Source: Streptomyces sp. NBC_00390 (lineage in GTDB: Bacteria > Actinomycetota > Actinomycetes > Streptomycetales > Streptomycetaceae). From it: a stretch of DNA of 64,000 bases. The stretch is taken from contig NZ_CP107945.1 in the NCBI RefSeq assembly GCF_036057275.1, positions 372,001 through 436,000 of the forward strand, given 5' to 3'. Positions within the stretch are counted from its first letter, which is position 1; every line of letters begins with the position of its first letter. Under the pieces are notes generated by a model. The model was given only the letters and a program-made list of their open reading frames with translations, did no database searches and was not told the DNA's origin. Made by a program: the position numbers and the translations under genes. Positions 9,680-18,883 of this stretch are shown here, piece by piece.

Positions 9680-10885
9680 TCAAGCGCCTTTCGGTGGAGG
9701 GGACGGCGTACCAGCCCGCCCGTCTTCGGTGTCGTCCGGTGCGGCTCCCGCCGCGGCAAGTGCCTGGTACAGGTCCGTCAGCGTCCGGCTCTCGGCCTCC
9801 CAGGAGTACTCGCCGCGTACCTTCTCTGCGTTCCGTCGGAACGTCGCCAGGTCATCGGCGACTCCTCGCAGGGCGATGGCGACCGACGCAGGACTCGCCG
9901 GGTCGAACAACGCCCCGACCGGACCGACGGCGTTGTCGAGGACGACCCGTCGGACCTCGGGAAAGTCGCTTCCCACCACGGCGAGGCCCGCCATCAGGTA
10001 CTCGAAGAGTTTGTTGGTGTCCCCGAGATAGCAGTTCAGATGAGCGTTGGTGAGGGCCACGACGCCCACATCGGCGCCTGCGGTGTAGGAGAGGAGGTCG
10101 TCGACCGGAACCGGGGGAAGAATGTGGGTCCGATTCCCGATCCCGCAGGCGTGAACCAGGTCCCGGAGTTTCCTGACCGTCGTCTCGCTGCCGAAACCGA
10201 TGATCACCCAGTGCCAGTCCGGCAGACCGCGCAATGCGGCCGCGACCGTGTCGAAGCAGCGGGAATCCAGGTAGAAACCCCCCTGGAAGATCAGGACAAG
10301 CCGGTCCCGTGGAATGTCCAGGCGTGCTCGCAGATCCTTCCGTTCAGTGCTCGAGTCCGGTGTCCGGGGGTAGTTCCCGATGACGACGGGGCGGCCGCCG
10401 TGCAGTTCGTCGAGGTACTCCGCACGCGAGGGGTTGGTGGTGATCCTGGCCTGCGCGCGTCGCCAGACCAACCGCTCCCACGTTTCCACCAACCGCCGCA
10501 CCGCACCCCGGTGCATGCACGCCTCCAGTTCGTGCGCGTCATACACCAGCGCGGCACGGTGGCGGGCGGCGACGAGCAGTGCGGGCAGACTGAGATGGAG
10601 GTTGTGGCAGTGCACGACGTCCGGCCGCTCCTGGGCCATGAGCAGCGAGGCGCGAACAAGGCCGAGAACGGCGTGAGCCAACCGCAGCAGCCTGGGAAGA
10701 TTCCGGGCGGGGAACGGCAGTACGTCGTAGTGGACGCCTTCCTCCACCCTTCTGTCCCGGCGGCGGATCCCGGAGTCGAAGCCGACAACGAGCACCCTGT
10801 GCCCGTCCGCCGCAAGCGCGGCGGCCTCCCGTTGCACGCGCGCATCGCTGCGGATGTCCGACACCACGGCCATGAGGACCCTCAC
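9680..10885 (-). CDS. Glycosyltransferase family 4 (GT-B fold)
   Basis: A protein of about 401 residues. It starts RVLMAVVSDIRSDARVQREA, the donor-free N-terminal Rossmann half, and carries the donor-binding EX7E-like segment LFEYLMAGLAVVGSDFPEV near residue 310, as in GT4 enzymes that use nucleotide sugars with retention of configuration. The GTG at 10885 forms a GTGA overlap with the stop of the heparinase-like gene, so coupling is likely; the longer frame to 10927 lies inside that gene. It should add one sugar of the EPS repeat unit at the cytoplasmic face; donor and acceptor are unknown. Confidence 0.85.
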   Translation of the reverse strand: MRVLMAVVSDIRSDARVQREAAALAADGHRVLVVGFDSGIRRRDRRVEEGVHYDVLPFPARNLPRLLRLAHAVLGLVRASLLMAQERPDVVHCHNLHLSLPALLVAARHRAALVYDAHELEACMHRGAVRRLVETWERLVWRRAQARITTNPSRAEYLDELHGGRPVVIGNYPRTPDSSTERKDLRARLDIPRDRLVLIFQGGFYLDSRCFDTVAAALRGLPDWHWVIIGFGSETTVRKLRDLVHACGIGNRTHILPPVPVDDLLSYTAGADVGVVALTNAHLNCYLGDTNKLFEYLMAGLAVVGSDFPEVRRVVLDNAVGPVGALFDPASPASVAIALRGVADDLATFRRNAEKVRGEYSWEAESRTLTDLYQALAAAGAAPDDTEDGRAGTPSPPPKGA

Positions 10886-12864
10886 TCCGCGTCCTCCAAC
10901 CGCCGGAACCGCAACTCCCACCGGCACGGACCCTCAACGAACATGGTGGCGCGCAGGACGTGCGTGCTGAGAACGCGGCCGTACGCGGGTGACCATGGCA
11001 TCTCCTCTACACGGAAGGACAGCTCGGGGCCCGCGGTCTGGACCAGACTCACCGCCGTTGCGTCGTCGGCATACAGCCGGGTGCCGCCGTCGCACGGCTT
11101 TGCCCGCACGCCGGGCGCAAGGGGAAAACTGACCACGAGCGTGTGCGGAGCACGGCAGCCGATGTCGTCGGAGATGACCAGCCCGTCCCGGTCCAGGGCG
11201 AACCGGCGCCGGTGCAGGACCGGATCGGCGAGCCTGCGGTAACCCTCGTGGACCGCTTCGACGACCTGACGGCCCGAGGCGTCTTCGGAGCGAGCCACCA
11301 CCCGGGCACGGTCCTCGTCCTGCATGGTGAAGAGAAGTCCGTGGTCGAAGCGGTTCTGCTCCTCACCGTCCACCTCCACCGTGGCGTGCGAGCGGGTGGC
11401 CCGCAGCCGGTTCCGCAGACCGGGATCCGGCGTGTACACCCCGGTACCCGGATCTGTGACGATTTCCCGGCCGTCCACGCAGAGCACGAACGACAACGTG
11501 TCGTTGTGTCCGTGGCCTCCGTTGCCCAGCTGTCCCACCCCTCCGCACTCCGCGAGGCACCAGTAGGGGCCGCACGTAAGGACGTACCAGCCGCCCGCCG
11601 GGAAGGATGCGGCGGCCGGCCGGGCGGGGGGCCGGCGCCCGGCCGCCCCGCACCACTGCGCCATCTCGGGCGCGGCCGTCTCCTCGGGTGTCCTCGGGTC
11701 GCTCACGGCCGAGGCGGCGGCGATGACCGGCGACGCATCCCGCGCGTCCCGCGCGGACTGCAGGCCGACCACGAGACCGCCGTCGTCGTCCCCCACGGCG
11801 GGGAGCAACCCGTCCGGTTTGGTGAGTACGGCCAAGGCCTCGACCGCAGAGAGAAAGCGGGCTTCCGTCTCGGGCCGGACGGGGATGTGGAGGCGTCGCA
11901 GCGCGAGCAGGCCGACGAGGGCCAACTCGGTCGAGAGCCGGTGGTAGCCGGTGGACGCCTCGAAGTTGGAGCCGTCCTCGTGGAACTGCTTGAGGATCTC
12001 CCGCTGCAGTTGCCGGCTGCCGAGGCGAAGCCAGAGCCGGCCTGCGGAGCTGTGGCGCAGCGCCCCGCCGATGTGGACCAGCCCGACGAGGTCGGCGAGG
12101 TAATGGTTGCTGGTCAGCCGCGGGGTGTATTCCAGGTTCGCGAGGATGAACCAACCGTGATCACGGAGCGTGCCGCCGACCAGCGTCGTGAATTCCGGGT
12201 CGTCGAGGATCTCGGCCGCCCAGACCAGATTGGTGGCGCGGATCCCGGCCTCCATCGCGTTGGTCCAGTTCGGTCCCGAGCCGACCGGATTGGCATCGGC
12301 CCAGGAGCGCAGCAGCCTCGTCGCCCCCTTCCGGTACCGGGAGTCGTCGGTGTAGGTGTACGCGCGCGCCAGGGCCACCAGCCACTGGAGGCGGCTCACC
12401 TCCCACGGGACCTTGATGTCCGCACGTCCTGGAACAGGGCCGAGGGACCGGTGGTGACAAGCCGGCCAGGTGAAGTCGTGCACCGGGTCCTGATGCCAGC
12501 CCGGGCCGTCCGTATCCACCGTCACGGTTCCGTACCCGAGTACGGTGAACCTGCCGTCGAGCGCGGCGTCCGCCTCGCGCAGACACGCCTCGAGTTCCAG
12601 GCCCGTCGGCGCCGGCTTGGGCCGGGTGGCCCTGTCCGGTCCGAGTACGAACGGCCGCCACCGCTCGGAAGGTGCCGGACGCGGTCCGGTCATCCGCTCC
12701 CGTCCGTCGGCGAGTGCCCGGCATCCCGTGCGAAGGAGCCGCCAGCCCGCTTCGGCGGCCAGTACACCGGCGGGAAGTCCTGCCGCGACGGCGGTTCGCC
12801 GCCGTAGCCGTGCCAGGCGCGGAGACCGGAGTTCGAGGCGGTCGGCGTGGTCATCCTGCTTCAA
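10882..12864 (-). CDS. Heparinase II/III-like polysaccharide lyase family protein
   Basis: A 660-residue protein. The N-terminal two thirds is an alpha/alpha toroid of the heparinase II/III N-terminal type (LQWLVALARAYTYT, NHYLADLVGLVHIGGAL), and the C-terminal part has the heparinase II/III-like beta domain motif NGGHGHNDTLSFVL followed by GREIVTDPGTGVY. Enzymes with this motif cleave uronic acid-containing polymers by beta-elimination. No clear signal peptide is seen, unusual for a lyase acting on exported polymer, so action on an intracellular or membrane-linked intermediate is possible. The TTG start lies inside the end of the upstream asnB-like gene (14-base overlap). It sits between the second AsnB copy and the GT4/bi-domain oxidoreductase pair, a grouping known from actinobacterial EPS loci. 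Confidence 0.8.
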   Translation of the reverse strand: MKQDDHADRLELRSPRLARLRRRTAVAAGLPAGVLAAEAGWRLLRTGCRALADGRERMTGPRPAPSERWRPFVLGPDRATRPKPAPTGLELEACLREADAALDGRFTVLGYGTVTVDTDGPGWHQDPVHDFTWPACHHRSLGPVPGRADIKVPWEVSRLQWLVALARAYTYTDDSRYRKGATRLLRSWADANPVGSGPNWTNAMEAGIRATNLVWAAEILDDPEFTTLVGGTLRDHGWFILANLEYTPRLTSNHYLADLVGLVHIGGALRHSSAGRLWLRLGSRQLQREILKQFHEDGSNFEASTGYHRLSTELALVGLLALRRLHIPVRPETEARFLSAVEALAVLTKPDGLLPAVGDDDGGLVVGLQSARDARDASPVIAAASAVSDPRTPEETAAPEMAQWCGAAGRRPPARPAAASFPAGGWYVLTCGPYWCLAECGGVGQLGNGGHGHNDTLSFVLCVDGREIVTDPGTGVYTPDPGLRNRLRATRSHATVEVDGEEQNRFDHGLLFTMQDEDRARVVARSEDASGRQVVEAVHEGYRRLADPVLHRRRFALDRDGLVISDDIGCRAPHTLVVSFPLAPGVRAKPCDGGTRLYADDATAVSLVQTAGPELSFRVEEMPWSPAYGRVLSTHVLRATMFVEGPCRWELRFRRLEDAE

Positions 12865-14770
12865 CGGTGCACCTGCGCAGCATCCGGTCGGTCAGCTCGT
12901 CCGGTGGGACTCCTTCGATCCAGACGCGGTGCCACAGGGCGAAGTTGAGGATCGTCCACAGAGCCCACTCGTTCCGCGCACGCCCCGTCTGGTGGTCGGC
13001 GACCATGCCGACGAGAGTCTCGGCCCGGAAGTAGCGCCGCATCGCCGGGGCGGAGAGGAGCTCGAGAAGCACCTGGCCCATGGGCCCTCGCAGCCAGTTC
13101 CCGATCGGCGCTCCGAAGCCCTGCTTGGCGCGGTTCGCCACGCGCTCGGGTACGACGTCGGCGAGTGCCCGGCGCAGCACCACCTTGGTCCTGCCCTCAT
13201 CCAGTTTGTGCTCAACGGGCAGCCGGTAGGCGAACTCCACGAGCTCCGGGGCGAGGAACGGCACACGGGCTTCCACGGAGTGCGCCATCGAGAAGCGGTC
13301 GATCCGCATGAGCAGCAGTTCGGGCAGACGCACGGAGAACTCGTAGTGCTGGGTGTCGAACGCCAGGGTCTGCGTCCGCGTCTCGCCGTCCGTCGGCTCT
13401 GCCGGTGTCCACGGGGAGTCGTACGGGCCAGGTACGAGCAATGACGAGCGCAGCGAGGCCGGCAGACCCAGCGGGTAGTGCATCGGAAGCTGTCTGCCGC
13501 GCGCGGCTCCTACGAGGACGTCGAAGCTCCGTCCGCGACGGGACGCGGGTACCAGTCGGGGAAGCATCCGGCGCGCCGGAGCGGGCAACGCCTGGAATGC
13601 GCGCAGCTCGCGCTGCCGCCGCAGGGAACGAACGTATGAGGGGTATCCCCAGAACAGCTCGTCGGCACCCTCACCTGCCAGGACGACGGGGACATCGCGC
13701 TGCCGTGCCAGTTCGCAGACGAAGCCCAGCGGCATGCAGACAGGGTCCGCGAGCGGTTCGTCCTGGTGGTGGACCATGGCCGCGAGCGCCTGCAGCGCGT
13801 CCTCGGCCGACACCGTCACCTCGTGGTGGTCCGTGCCGAAGTGCCGGGCCACCCAGCGTGCCTCACGTCTCTCGTCGAGCGCGTGCGCGCCGTCGAAGCC
13901 GACCGAGAACGTGGACGGGCGGGCGACCTGGTCCCGCATCAGGGCGACGAGCGCGGTGGAGTCGAACCCCCCGCTCAGCAGAACACCCACGGGCACGTCA
14001 CTCATCAGGCGTGCCTGAACCGACTGTGCCAGCAGGTCCCGCACGCGCGAGGCGGCCTCCTGCAGCGATACGTCGAGGAACGTACGGGGCTCGGTGACGT
14101 CCCGGAACCGCCAGGTGCGGACCCCGGTCGCGTCGCACGACCCGGCCGTCCCGGGGGGCAGCTTGCTGATGTCACGGTAGAGAGTGCTCGGCGACGGCAC
14201 GACAAGATGGGCGAGGTAACTGTCCAGGACGCCGGTATTGACCTCCGCCGTGACCCGCGGATGCGCCAGGATCGCCTTCGTCTCGGAGGCGAACAGAAAA
14301 GTGCCGTCCTTGACGGTCCAGTAGAAGGGCTTCTCGCCGAGCGGGTCCCGGGCGAAGAGCAGACGCTCCCGTTCCGGATCCCAGAGAGCAAAGGCGAACA
14401 TGCCGGTCAGATGCTTCACACACTCATCGCCGTAGTGCCGGTACGCGTGGATGATCACCTCGGTGTCGCAGTTGGTGCGAAAGCGTGCTCCGCGGCTCTC
14501 GAGACCCCGGCGCAGGACCGTGTAGTTGTAGATCTCTCCGTTGAAGACCAGGCACTCACCGCGCTCGCCGAACATCGGCTGCGCGCCTTGGGCAAGATCG
14601 ATGATCGCCAGGCGCCGGTGCCCCAGGCCGACCCTGCCGTCCTGCGTCACGTGAACCCCTGCGCCGTCCGGGCCGCGATGAGCCAGCACGTCACGCATCC
14701 GCGTGACCGTCTCGGGCATCACGTTCCCCACCGCGCGCCCGTACTCGAATACCCCGGTGATGCCACACAC
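12851..14770 (-). CDS. asnB: AsnB-type glutamine-dependent amidotransferase (second copy)
   Basis: A 639-residue class II amidotransferase with nucleophile Cys2 (MCGITGVFEYG), glutaminase motifs AHRGPDGAGVH and LVFNGEIYN, and the synthetase motif LLSGGFDSTALVAL. The GTG at 14770 is preferred: GGAAGG lies just upstream and it follows the preceding stop by two bases. This copy matches standard AsnB proteins more closely than the one at 5442. Together with the first copy it suggests amidation of two different acceptor positions or substrates in EPS synthesis, or asparagine-like chemistry on a uronic acid. Its neighbours are a glycosyltransferase (upstream) and the heparinase-like gene (downstream), all co-directional and overlapping or nearly so. 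Confidence 0.85.
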   Translation of the reverse strand: MCGITGVFEYGRAVGNVMPETVTRMRDVLAHRGPDGAGVHVTQDGRVGLGHRRLAIIDLAQGAQPMFGERGECLVFNGEIYNYTVLRRGLESRGARFRTNCDTEVIIHAYRHYGDECVKHLTGMFAFALWDPERERLLFARDPLGEKPFYWTVKDGTFLFASETKAILAHPRVTAEVNTGVLDSYLAHLVVPSPSTLYRDISKLPPGTAGSCDATGVRTWRFRDVTEPRTFLDVSLQEAASRVRDLLAQSVQARLMSDVPVGVLLSGGFDSTALVALMRDQVARPSTFSVGFDGAHALDERREARWVARHFGTDHHEVTVSAEDALQALAAMVHHQDEPLADPVCMPLGFVCELARQRDVPVVLAGEGADELFWGYPSYVRSLRRQRELRAFQALPAPARRMLPRLVPASRRGRSFDVLVGAARGRQLPMHYPLGLPASLRSSLLVPGPYDSPWTPAEPTDGETRTQTLAFDTQHYEFSVRLPELLLMRIDRFSMAHSVEARVPFLAPELVEFAYRLPVEHKLDEGRTKVVLRRALADVVPERVANRAKQGFGAPIGNWLRGPMGQVLLELLSAPAMRRYFRAETLVGMVADHQTGRARNEWALWTILNFALWHRVWIEGVPPDELTDRMLRRCTVEAG

Positions 14771-14772
14771 AG

Positions 14773-16371
14773 TCAGTTCCCTTCCGCCGCCGTACAGGCG
14801 GCAGACAGCGGCAGCCGGGCGAGGATCTGCTCGGCGCGCCTGTCCCATGTGTGGTTCTCCAGGGCGTCCCTTCGGGCCCTGACGCCCAGTTCAGCCCCAC
14901 GGTCCGGCATGGCCAGCACCTGCGTGACACCACGGGCGAGGTCCGCCGGATCGCCCGGCTCGGTGAGCACCGCGGTGACGCCGTCCTGAAGGATCTCGCC
15001 GATCTGGTCCAGCCTGCTGGCCACGATCGGCCTTCCCAGCGCCATGTACTCGAACAGCTTCGTCGGCGAGCCGAAGAACGGGCCGCTTCCCGTCCAGTGG
15101 TGGGGAGAGAGCAGGACGTCACAATCGGAGAGCATGCGAAGCGCCTCCGGGCGGGGCAAGGTGCCGGACCAGGTGATGCGGTCGTGGACGCCCAGCCGGC
15201 GGGCGAGTCGTTCGCATTCGGCCCGCTGCTCCCCGTCGCCGATCAGAACGAACTCGACGTTCGCCGGCAGATGCTGCAGGCTCTCGACGGCCACCTCGAC
15301 GCCGTGCCACGGACCGAAGCTGCCGATCCACCCCACCACAGCCCGCTCGCGGGGCGGCATCGGTGAAGGTGCGGGGACGGAATCCGGGTCCACCGCGTTG
15401 GGCATCACGGCCACGGTGGCGGAATCCGCTCCCATGTCCGTGGCGATCTGTGCCGCCCCCTGGGACACCGCGGCCACGACGGTGGCGCTGCGGACGGAAT
15501 ACCGCTCCACGCGGGCGCCGATCGTCTGGAACAGCCCGCTCAGCGGAGCGTGCCGATACCAGTTCCGGTTCACCCAGACGTCGGAGGCATTCCACTCGAG
15601 CACCATGGGGACGCCCAGTTCGCGGCTCACATCGGCGCCGGCACGGCTCAGGAAGGCGTTGCGTTCGTACACGAAGGCGGGCGGCATGCGACGCGCGGCG
15701 GACAGGGCCGCACGGCGCATGGATTCGTTGGCCGCGATCCGGGCGGACTCTCTGGTGAACCGGGCCCCGCGGGGCAACGGCACTGCGACCTCGACCACGT
15801 TCACCGCGGATCGGAGCTGCTGAGGCGGTTCACTGCTGGTCACCAGGACCACCTGCCAGCCGAGCCGCCGGAAGCCGGAGAGGATCCCCGACACATGGCT
15901 GACCGCTCCCCCTACCCCGCTCGCGCCCGCGTCCCGCCACAGCGCAAGCAGGCACCGGGATCCGGACGCCGGGCGCGGGAGAGGGACGGTCCGCTGGTAG
16001 TTCCGGCTGGCCATCAATTCGCGCAGGACGTAACCGCCGGCGGTCACGGCGTCCACGGCGCACCGGAACGTCAGCGATGCCAGACCGCCGACGCGCTCCT
16101 GCGACCCGGCGCCGCTCGTGTCGATGAGGGTTCGCCGGCGCGCGGGTGCCAGCGCGACCATCAGTTCGTAGGGCGTCGCATAGTGCCGCCGTGCCGCATC
16201 GCTGCTGAGCAACGCGACGCCGGACACTCCCTGCTGACGGAGTCGTGCACGGTATGCGGGGATGTTCCGGACTGCGTCGGACGCGGCCATGACGATGACG
16301 GGTTCCTGCCCGAGCACCGATGCCGCAGTGTTCCTGGCTCCGGACAACTGGTACGGCGACTCGGTCAGCAC
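14773..16371 (-). CDS. Glycosyltransferase family 4 with N-terminal extension
   Basis: A protein of 532 residues or more. The C-terminal two thirds is a GT4 enzyme: SGVGGAVSHVSGILSGF (acceptor-side loop), VVGWIGSFGPWHGVEV, and the donor motif SPTKLFEYMALGRPIVAS. The first ~135 residues are an extra domain of unknown role beginning LTESPYQLSGARN. The GTG at 16371 has no ribosome site. In the same frame a CTG at 16425 has GGAGG five bases upstream and would add 18 residues ending in RWAVLTESPYQL, so the true start may be that CTG. It is the first gene of the leftward set that runs to the bi-domain oxidoreductase. Confidence 0.8.
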   Translation of the reverse strand: MLTESPYQLSGARNTAASVLGQEPVIVMAASDAVRNIPAYRARLRQQGVSGVALLSSDAARRHYATPYELMVALAPARRRTLIDTSGAGSQERVGGLASLTFRCAVDAVTAGGYVLRELMASRNYQRTVPLPRPASGSRCLLALWRDAGASGVGGAVSHVSGILSGFRRLGWQVVLVTSSEPPQQLRSAVNVVEVAVPLPRGARFTRESARIAANESMRRAALSAARRMPPAFVYERNAFLSRAGADVSRELGVPMVLEWNASDVWVNRNWYRHAPLSGLFQTIGARVERYSVRSATVVAAVSQGAAQIATDMGADSATVAVMPNAVDPDSVPAPSPMPPRERAVVGWIGSFGPWHGVEVAVESLQHLPANVEFVLIGDGEQRAECERLARRLGVHDRITWSGTLPRPEALRMLSDCDVLLSPHHWTGSGPFFGSPTKLFEYMALGRPIVASRLDQIGEILQDGVTAVLTEPGDPADLARGVTQVLAMPDRGAELGVRARRDALENHTWDRRAEQILARLPLSAACTAAEGN

Positions 16372-16647
16372 CGCCCAACGCTGTCGCCCGCTCGGGTCGG
16401 CTCGACGGTCGAAATGTGCAGTCAGCGGAACCTCCAGAGGGCGACCTCTTGTGTAATCCGGCGTACGTCAAGGTATGTGCTGAAAGGCTTTGTCCAACCA
16501 CGCAACACCGTTGGCCGGATGATTCGCTGTCAAAGGCGGTGCGGCGATGATCCGCTCGGGTGACTGAGGGTATTGCCTGCCTCTGCGATCACCATTCCGC
16601 GAGTTACGGTCTCGGGCTTGGGGGACCGCATAGCCGGGAGGCGCAGC

Positions 16648-17895
16648 GTGAAAAGAGTCATGGCCGTTTACGGCACCCGCCCCGAAGCGATCAAAATGGC
16701 CCCCGTCATCGAAGCACTGCGTGGAGCCTCGGCCTTCGATCCCCTGGTCGTGGTGACGGGACAGCACCGATCGATGCTCGACCAGGTCAACCGGGTCTTC
16801 GGTATCGAGCCCGATCACGACCTGGACATCCTCACAGAGCGGCAGACCCTCGCCGACATCACCACCCGCACGCTGCAGCGCATTCAGCCCGTCATCACCC
16901 GGGAGCGCCCGGACATCGTCCTGGTGCAGGGTGACACCACCACAACGCTCGCCGGCGCGCTGGCCGCCTTTTACCACAGGATTCCCGTGGCACATCTGGA
17001 GGCCGGGCTGCGGACGAGCTCCCGGTATTCGCCGTATCCGGAGGAGGTGAACCGCCGGCTCACCACGCAACTTTCGGATCTGCACCTGGCGCCGACGTGG
17101 AACGCCCGTGCCAATCTGCTGCGAGAGGGCATCGATGGAGACTCCGTGGTGGTCACGGGAAACACCGTGATCGACGCGCTCCTGTCCACGGTGAGTCGCG
17201 TGGCCGGTCACGGGCAGTTCCCGGAACTGGCCTGTCTCGATGGGGAATCCCGGCGGATTGTCCTGGTCACCGCACATCGGCGTGAGTCATGGGGCAGCGG
17301 AATGGAAGCCATCGCCGACGCGGTCGCGACGGTGGCAACACTTCACCCGGACGTTCTGGTGGTGTTTCCCGTCCATCGCAACCCCGCGGTTCGCGCCGCC
17401 GTTGTTCCCAGGCTCCAGCAGTTGCCGAACGTCAGAATTCTCGAGCCGGTGGACTACACGGGCTTCGCCCACTTGATGAGCCGCGCGCACCTCATCCTCA
17501 CCGACAGCGGAGGGGTGCAGGAAGAGGGTCCGAGTCTGGGAAAGCCCGTGCTGGTGATGCGTCATACGACCGAGCGTCCCGAGGGCGTCGCCGCTGGAAC
17601 CGCGGCGTTGGTCGGCACGGACAGGGCGCGCATCGTGGCGGAGGTGACCCGGCTCCTGCATGATCCGGGCGCCTACGCCGCGATGGTGAATGCGGTCAAC
17701 CCGTACGGAGACGGACGTGCGGCGGAACGGACCGTGCAGGCACTCGGGGCCTGGTTCGGACTGTGCGACGCACCCAGCGAGTTCTGCTGGGAGCCGGTAC
17801 AGGAGGCCGCGTCCGCCGACGGTGGCGTCGCCCCGCAGAGTGGCCCGGTCGACGTGCCAGAAGGGGCACGTCGGCTGACCCGCGTCGGCGAGTGA
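16648..17895 (+). CDS. wecB: UDP-N-acetylglucosamine 2-epimerase (non-hydrolysing)
   Basis: A 415-residue enzyme interconverting UDP-GlcNAc and UDP-ManNAc in the cytoplasm. Family motifs are clear: YGTRPEAIKMAPV at the start, HLEAGLRTSSRYSPYPEE, HRRESWGSGM and LTDSGGVQEEGPSLGKPVLV with the conserved ligand-binding residues. The GTG at 16648 has GGGAGG six to seven bases upstream; a longer frame to 16573 lacks support. It supplies substrate for WecC (18884-20125) and so UDP-ManNAcA for the EPS. The C-terminal ~45 residues are a hydrophilic tail beyond the usual family end. It is divergent from the glycosyltransferase at 14773, with about 220 to 280 bases for two promoters. Confidence 0.92.
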   Translation: MKRVMAVYGTRPEAIKMAPVIEALRGASAFDPLVVVTGQHRSMLDQVNRVFGIEPDHDLDILTERQTLADITTRTLQRIQPVITRERPDIVLVQGDTTTTLAGALAAFYHRIPVAHLEAGLRTSSRYSPYPEEVNRRLTTQLSDLHLAPTWNARANLLREGIDGDSVVVTGNTVIDALLSTVSRVAGHGQFPELACLDGESRRIVLVTAHRRESWGSGMEAIADAVATVATLHPDVLVVFPVHRNPAVRAAVVPRLQQLPNVRILEPVDYTGFAHLMSRAHLILTDSGGVQEEGPSLGKPVLVMRHTTERPEGVAAGTAALVGTDRARIVAEVTRLLHDPGAYAAMVNAVNPYGDGRAAERTVQALGAWFGLCDAPSEFCWEPVQEAASADGGVAPQSGPVDVPEGARRLTRVGE

Positions 17896-18042
17896 CGTGT
17901 TGGCCACGGCGGAAGTCGGACCTCCTCGACGGGATCTGACGCCATGTGCGGAAGAAGACTGCTCCAACGGATACTCCCTTTCCCGAATCACCGGGCCCGG
18001 GAAATAAGAGCCGGTCGACTTCCGGTCGCTAGGATCGAACTC

Positions 18043-18804
18043 ATGGAGAATCACGCACGCGTCGCGGCAGGAACGCAGTGGCAGGAAAACCCCGCGGGCA
18101 CGAATCATGCATCAGCCGCCGAAGGCACGCCGGATTTCTACGAGCAGATGACTCGCAGCCGGTATGCCCTGCAACCGTGACTCCCGGCGCGTTTGCGGTC
18201 ATGGGCGCCTTCCGGGCGCGTCCTTGAGATTGGTTGCGGCGCGGGGACCGACCACTCAGTGATCGCGAGCATGGCCGACGAAACAGCCGCCATCGACTTG
18301 GCACCTCGTGGCGCGTGGCTCACCCAGAAACGCCTGGATCTGGAAGGGCGACCGGGACTTGCGCAGGTGGCCGACGCCGAGAACATGCCATTCCCGGCAC
18401 ACACCTTTGACGCCGTATATTCCTTCGGCGTTCTGCATCACACCGATCATCCGGAGCGGGCGGTGGCGGAGATGTGGCGGGTGATGCGGCCCGGCGGGAA
18501 GTTCATGGTTGCGCTCTACCACAAGCACAGCCTGTTCGCGGCACACAAAGCCATTGAATACGCCGTCAGGCTGCGCTGGCGCTCGCAGACCTGGCGGGAT
18601 TTCCTGTCTGAACTCGAATTCGGCGCTGCGGAGTTGACACACCCCCCGCTCGTGCGTCTCTACAGCCGCCGGTCCGCCAAGGAACTGTTCTCACAGTTTC
18701 ACCAGGTGCAGGTGGCTGTCGACCATCCGGCGTTCCGCGGCAGCCTCCTGCCGAGATGGTTCCGGCCCTTCGGCTGGTATGTCATCGTGACCGGTCGCCG
18801 GTGA
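18043..18804 (+). pseudogene. SAM methyltransferase interrupted by an in-frame TGA
   Basis: Read from the ATG at 18043 (AGGA eight bases upstream), the protein begins with the usual N-terminus of this family (TQWQENPAGTNHASAAEGT, then RYALQP) and hits TGA at 18178-18180. The same frame continues at once with LPARLRSWAPSGRVLEIGCG, i.e. motif I, through FGVLHHTDHPE to the stop at 18804. So one stop codon, with no frameshift, splits a ~253-codon methyltransferase after residue 45. A change from TGG or CGA would explain it. A shorter product could start at TTG 18193 just before motif I. Either a recent pseudogene or a base-call error. It is paralogous to the gene at 282-1187. Confidence 0.75.
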
Positions 18805-18883
18805 CCCGCTCGGGGTGCCGGCGACCGGTCAAAGCACCTGGAGCTCATGCACTCCCGCAGGCTCGTCGCCTCAGGCCGGAACT

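Noticed and set aside
18178..18180. TGA read as selenocysteine
   Set aside because: Methyltransferases of this type have no Sec at this place, and no Sec insertion element is evident; a nonsense change is simpler.
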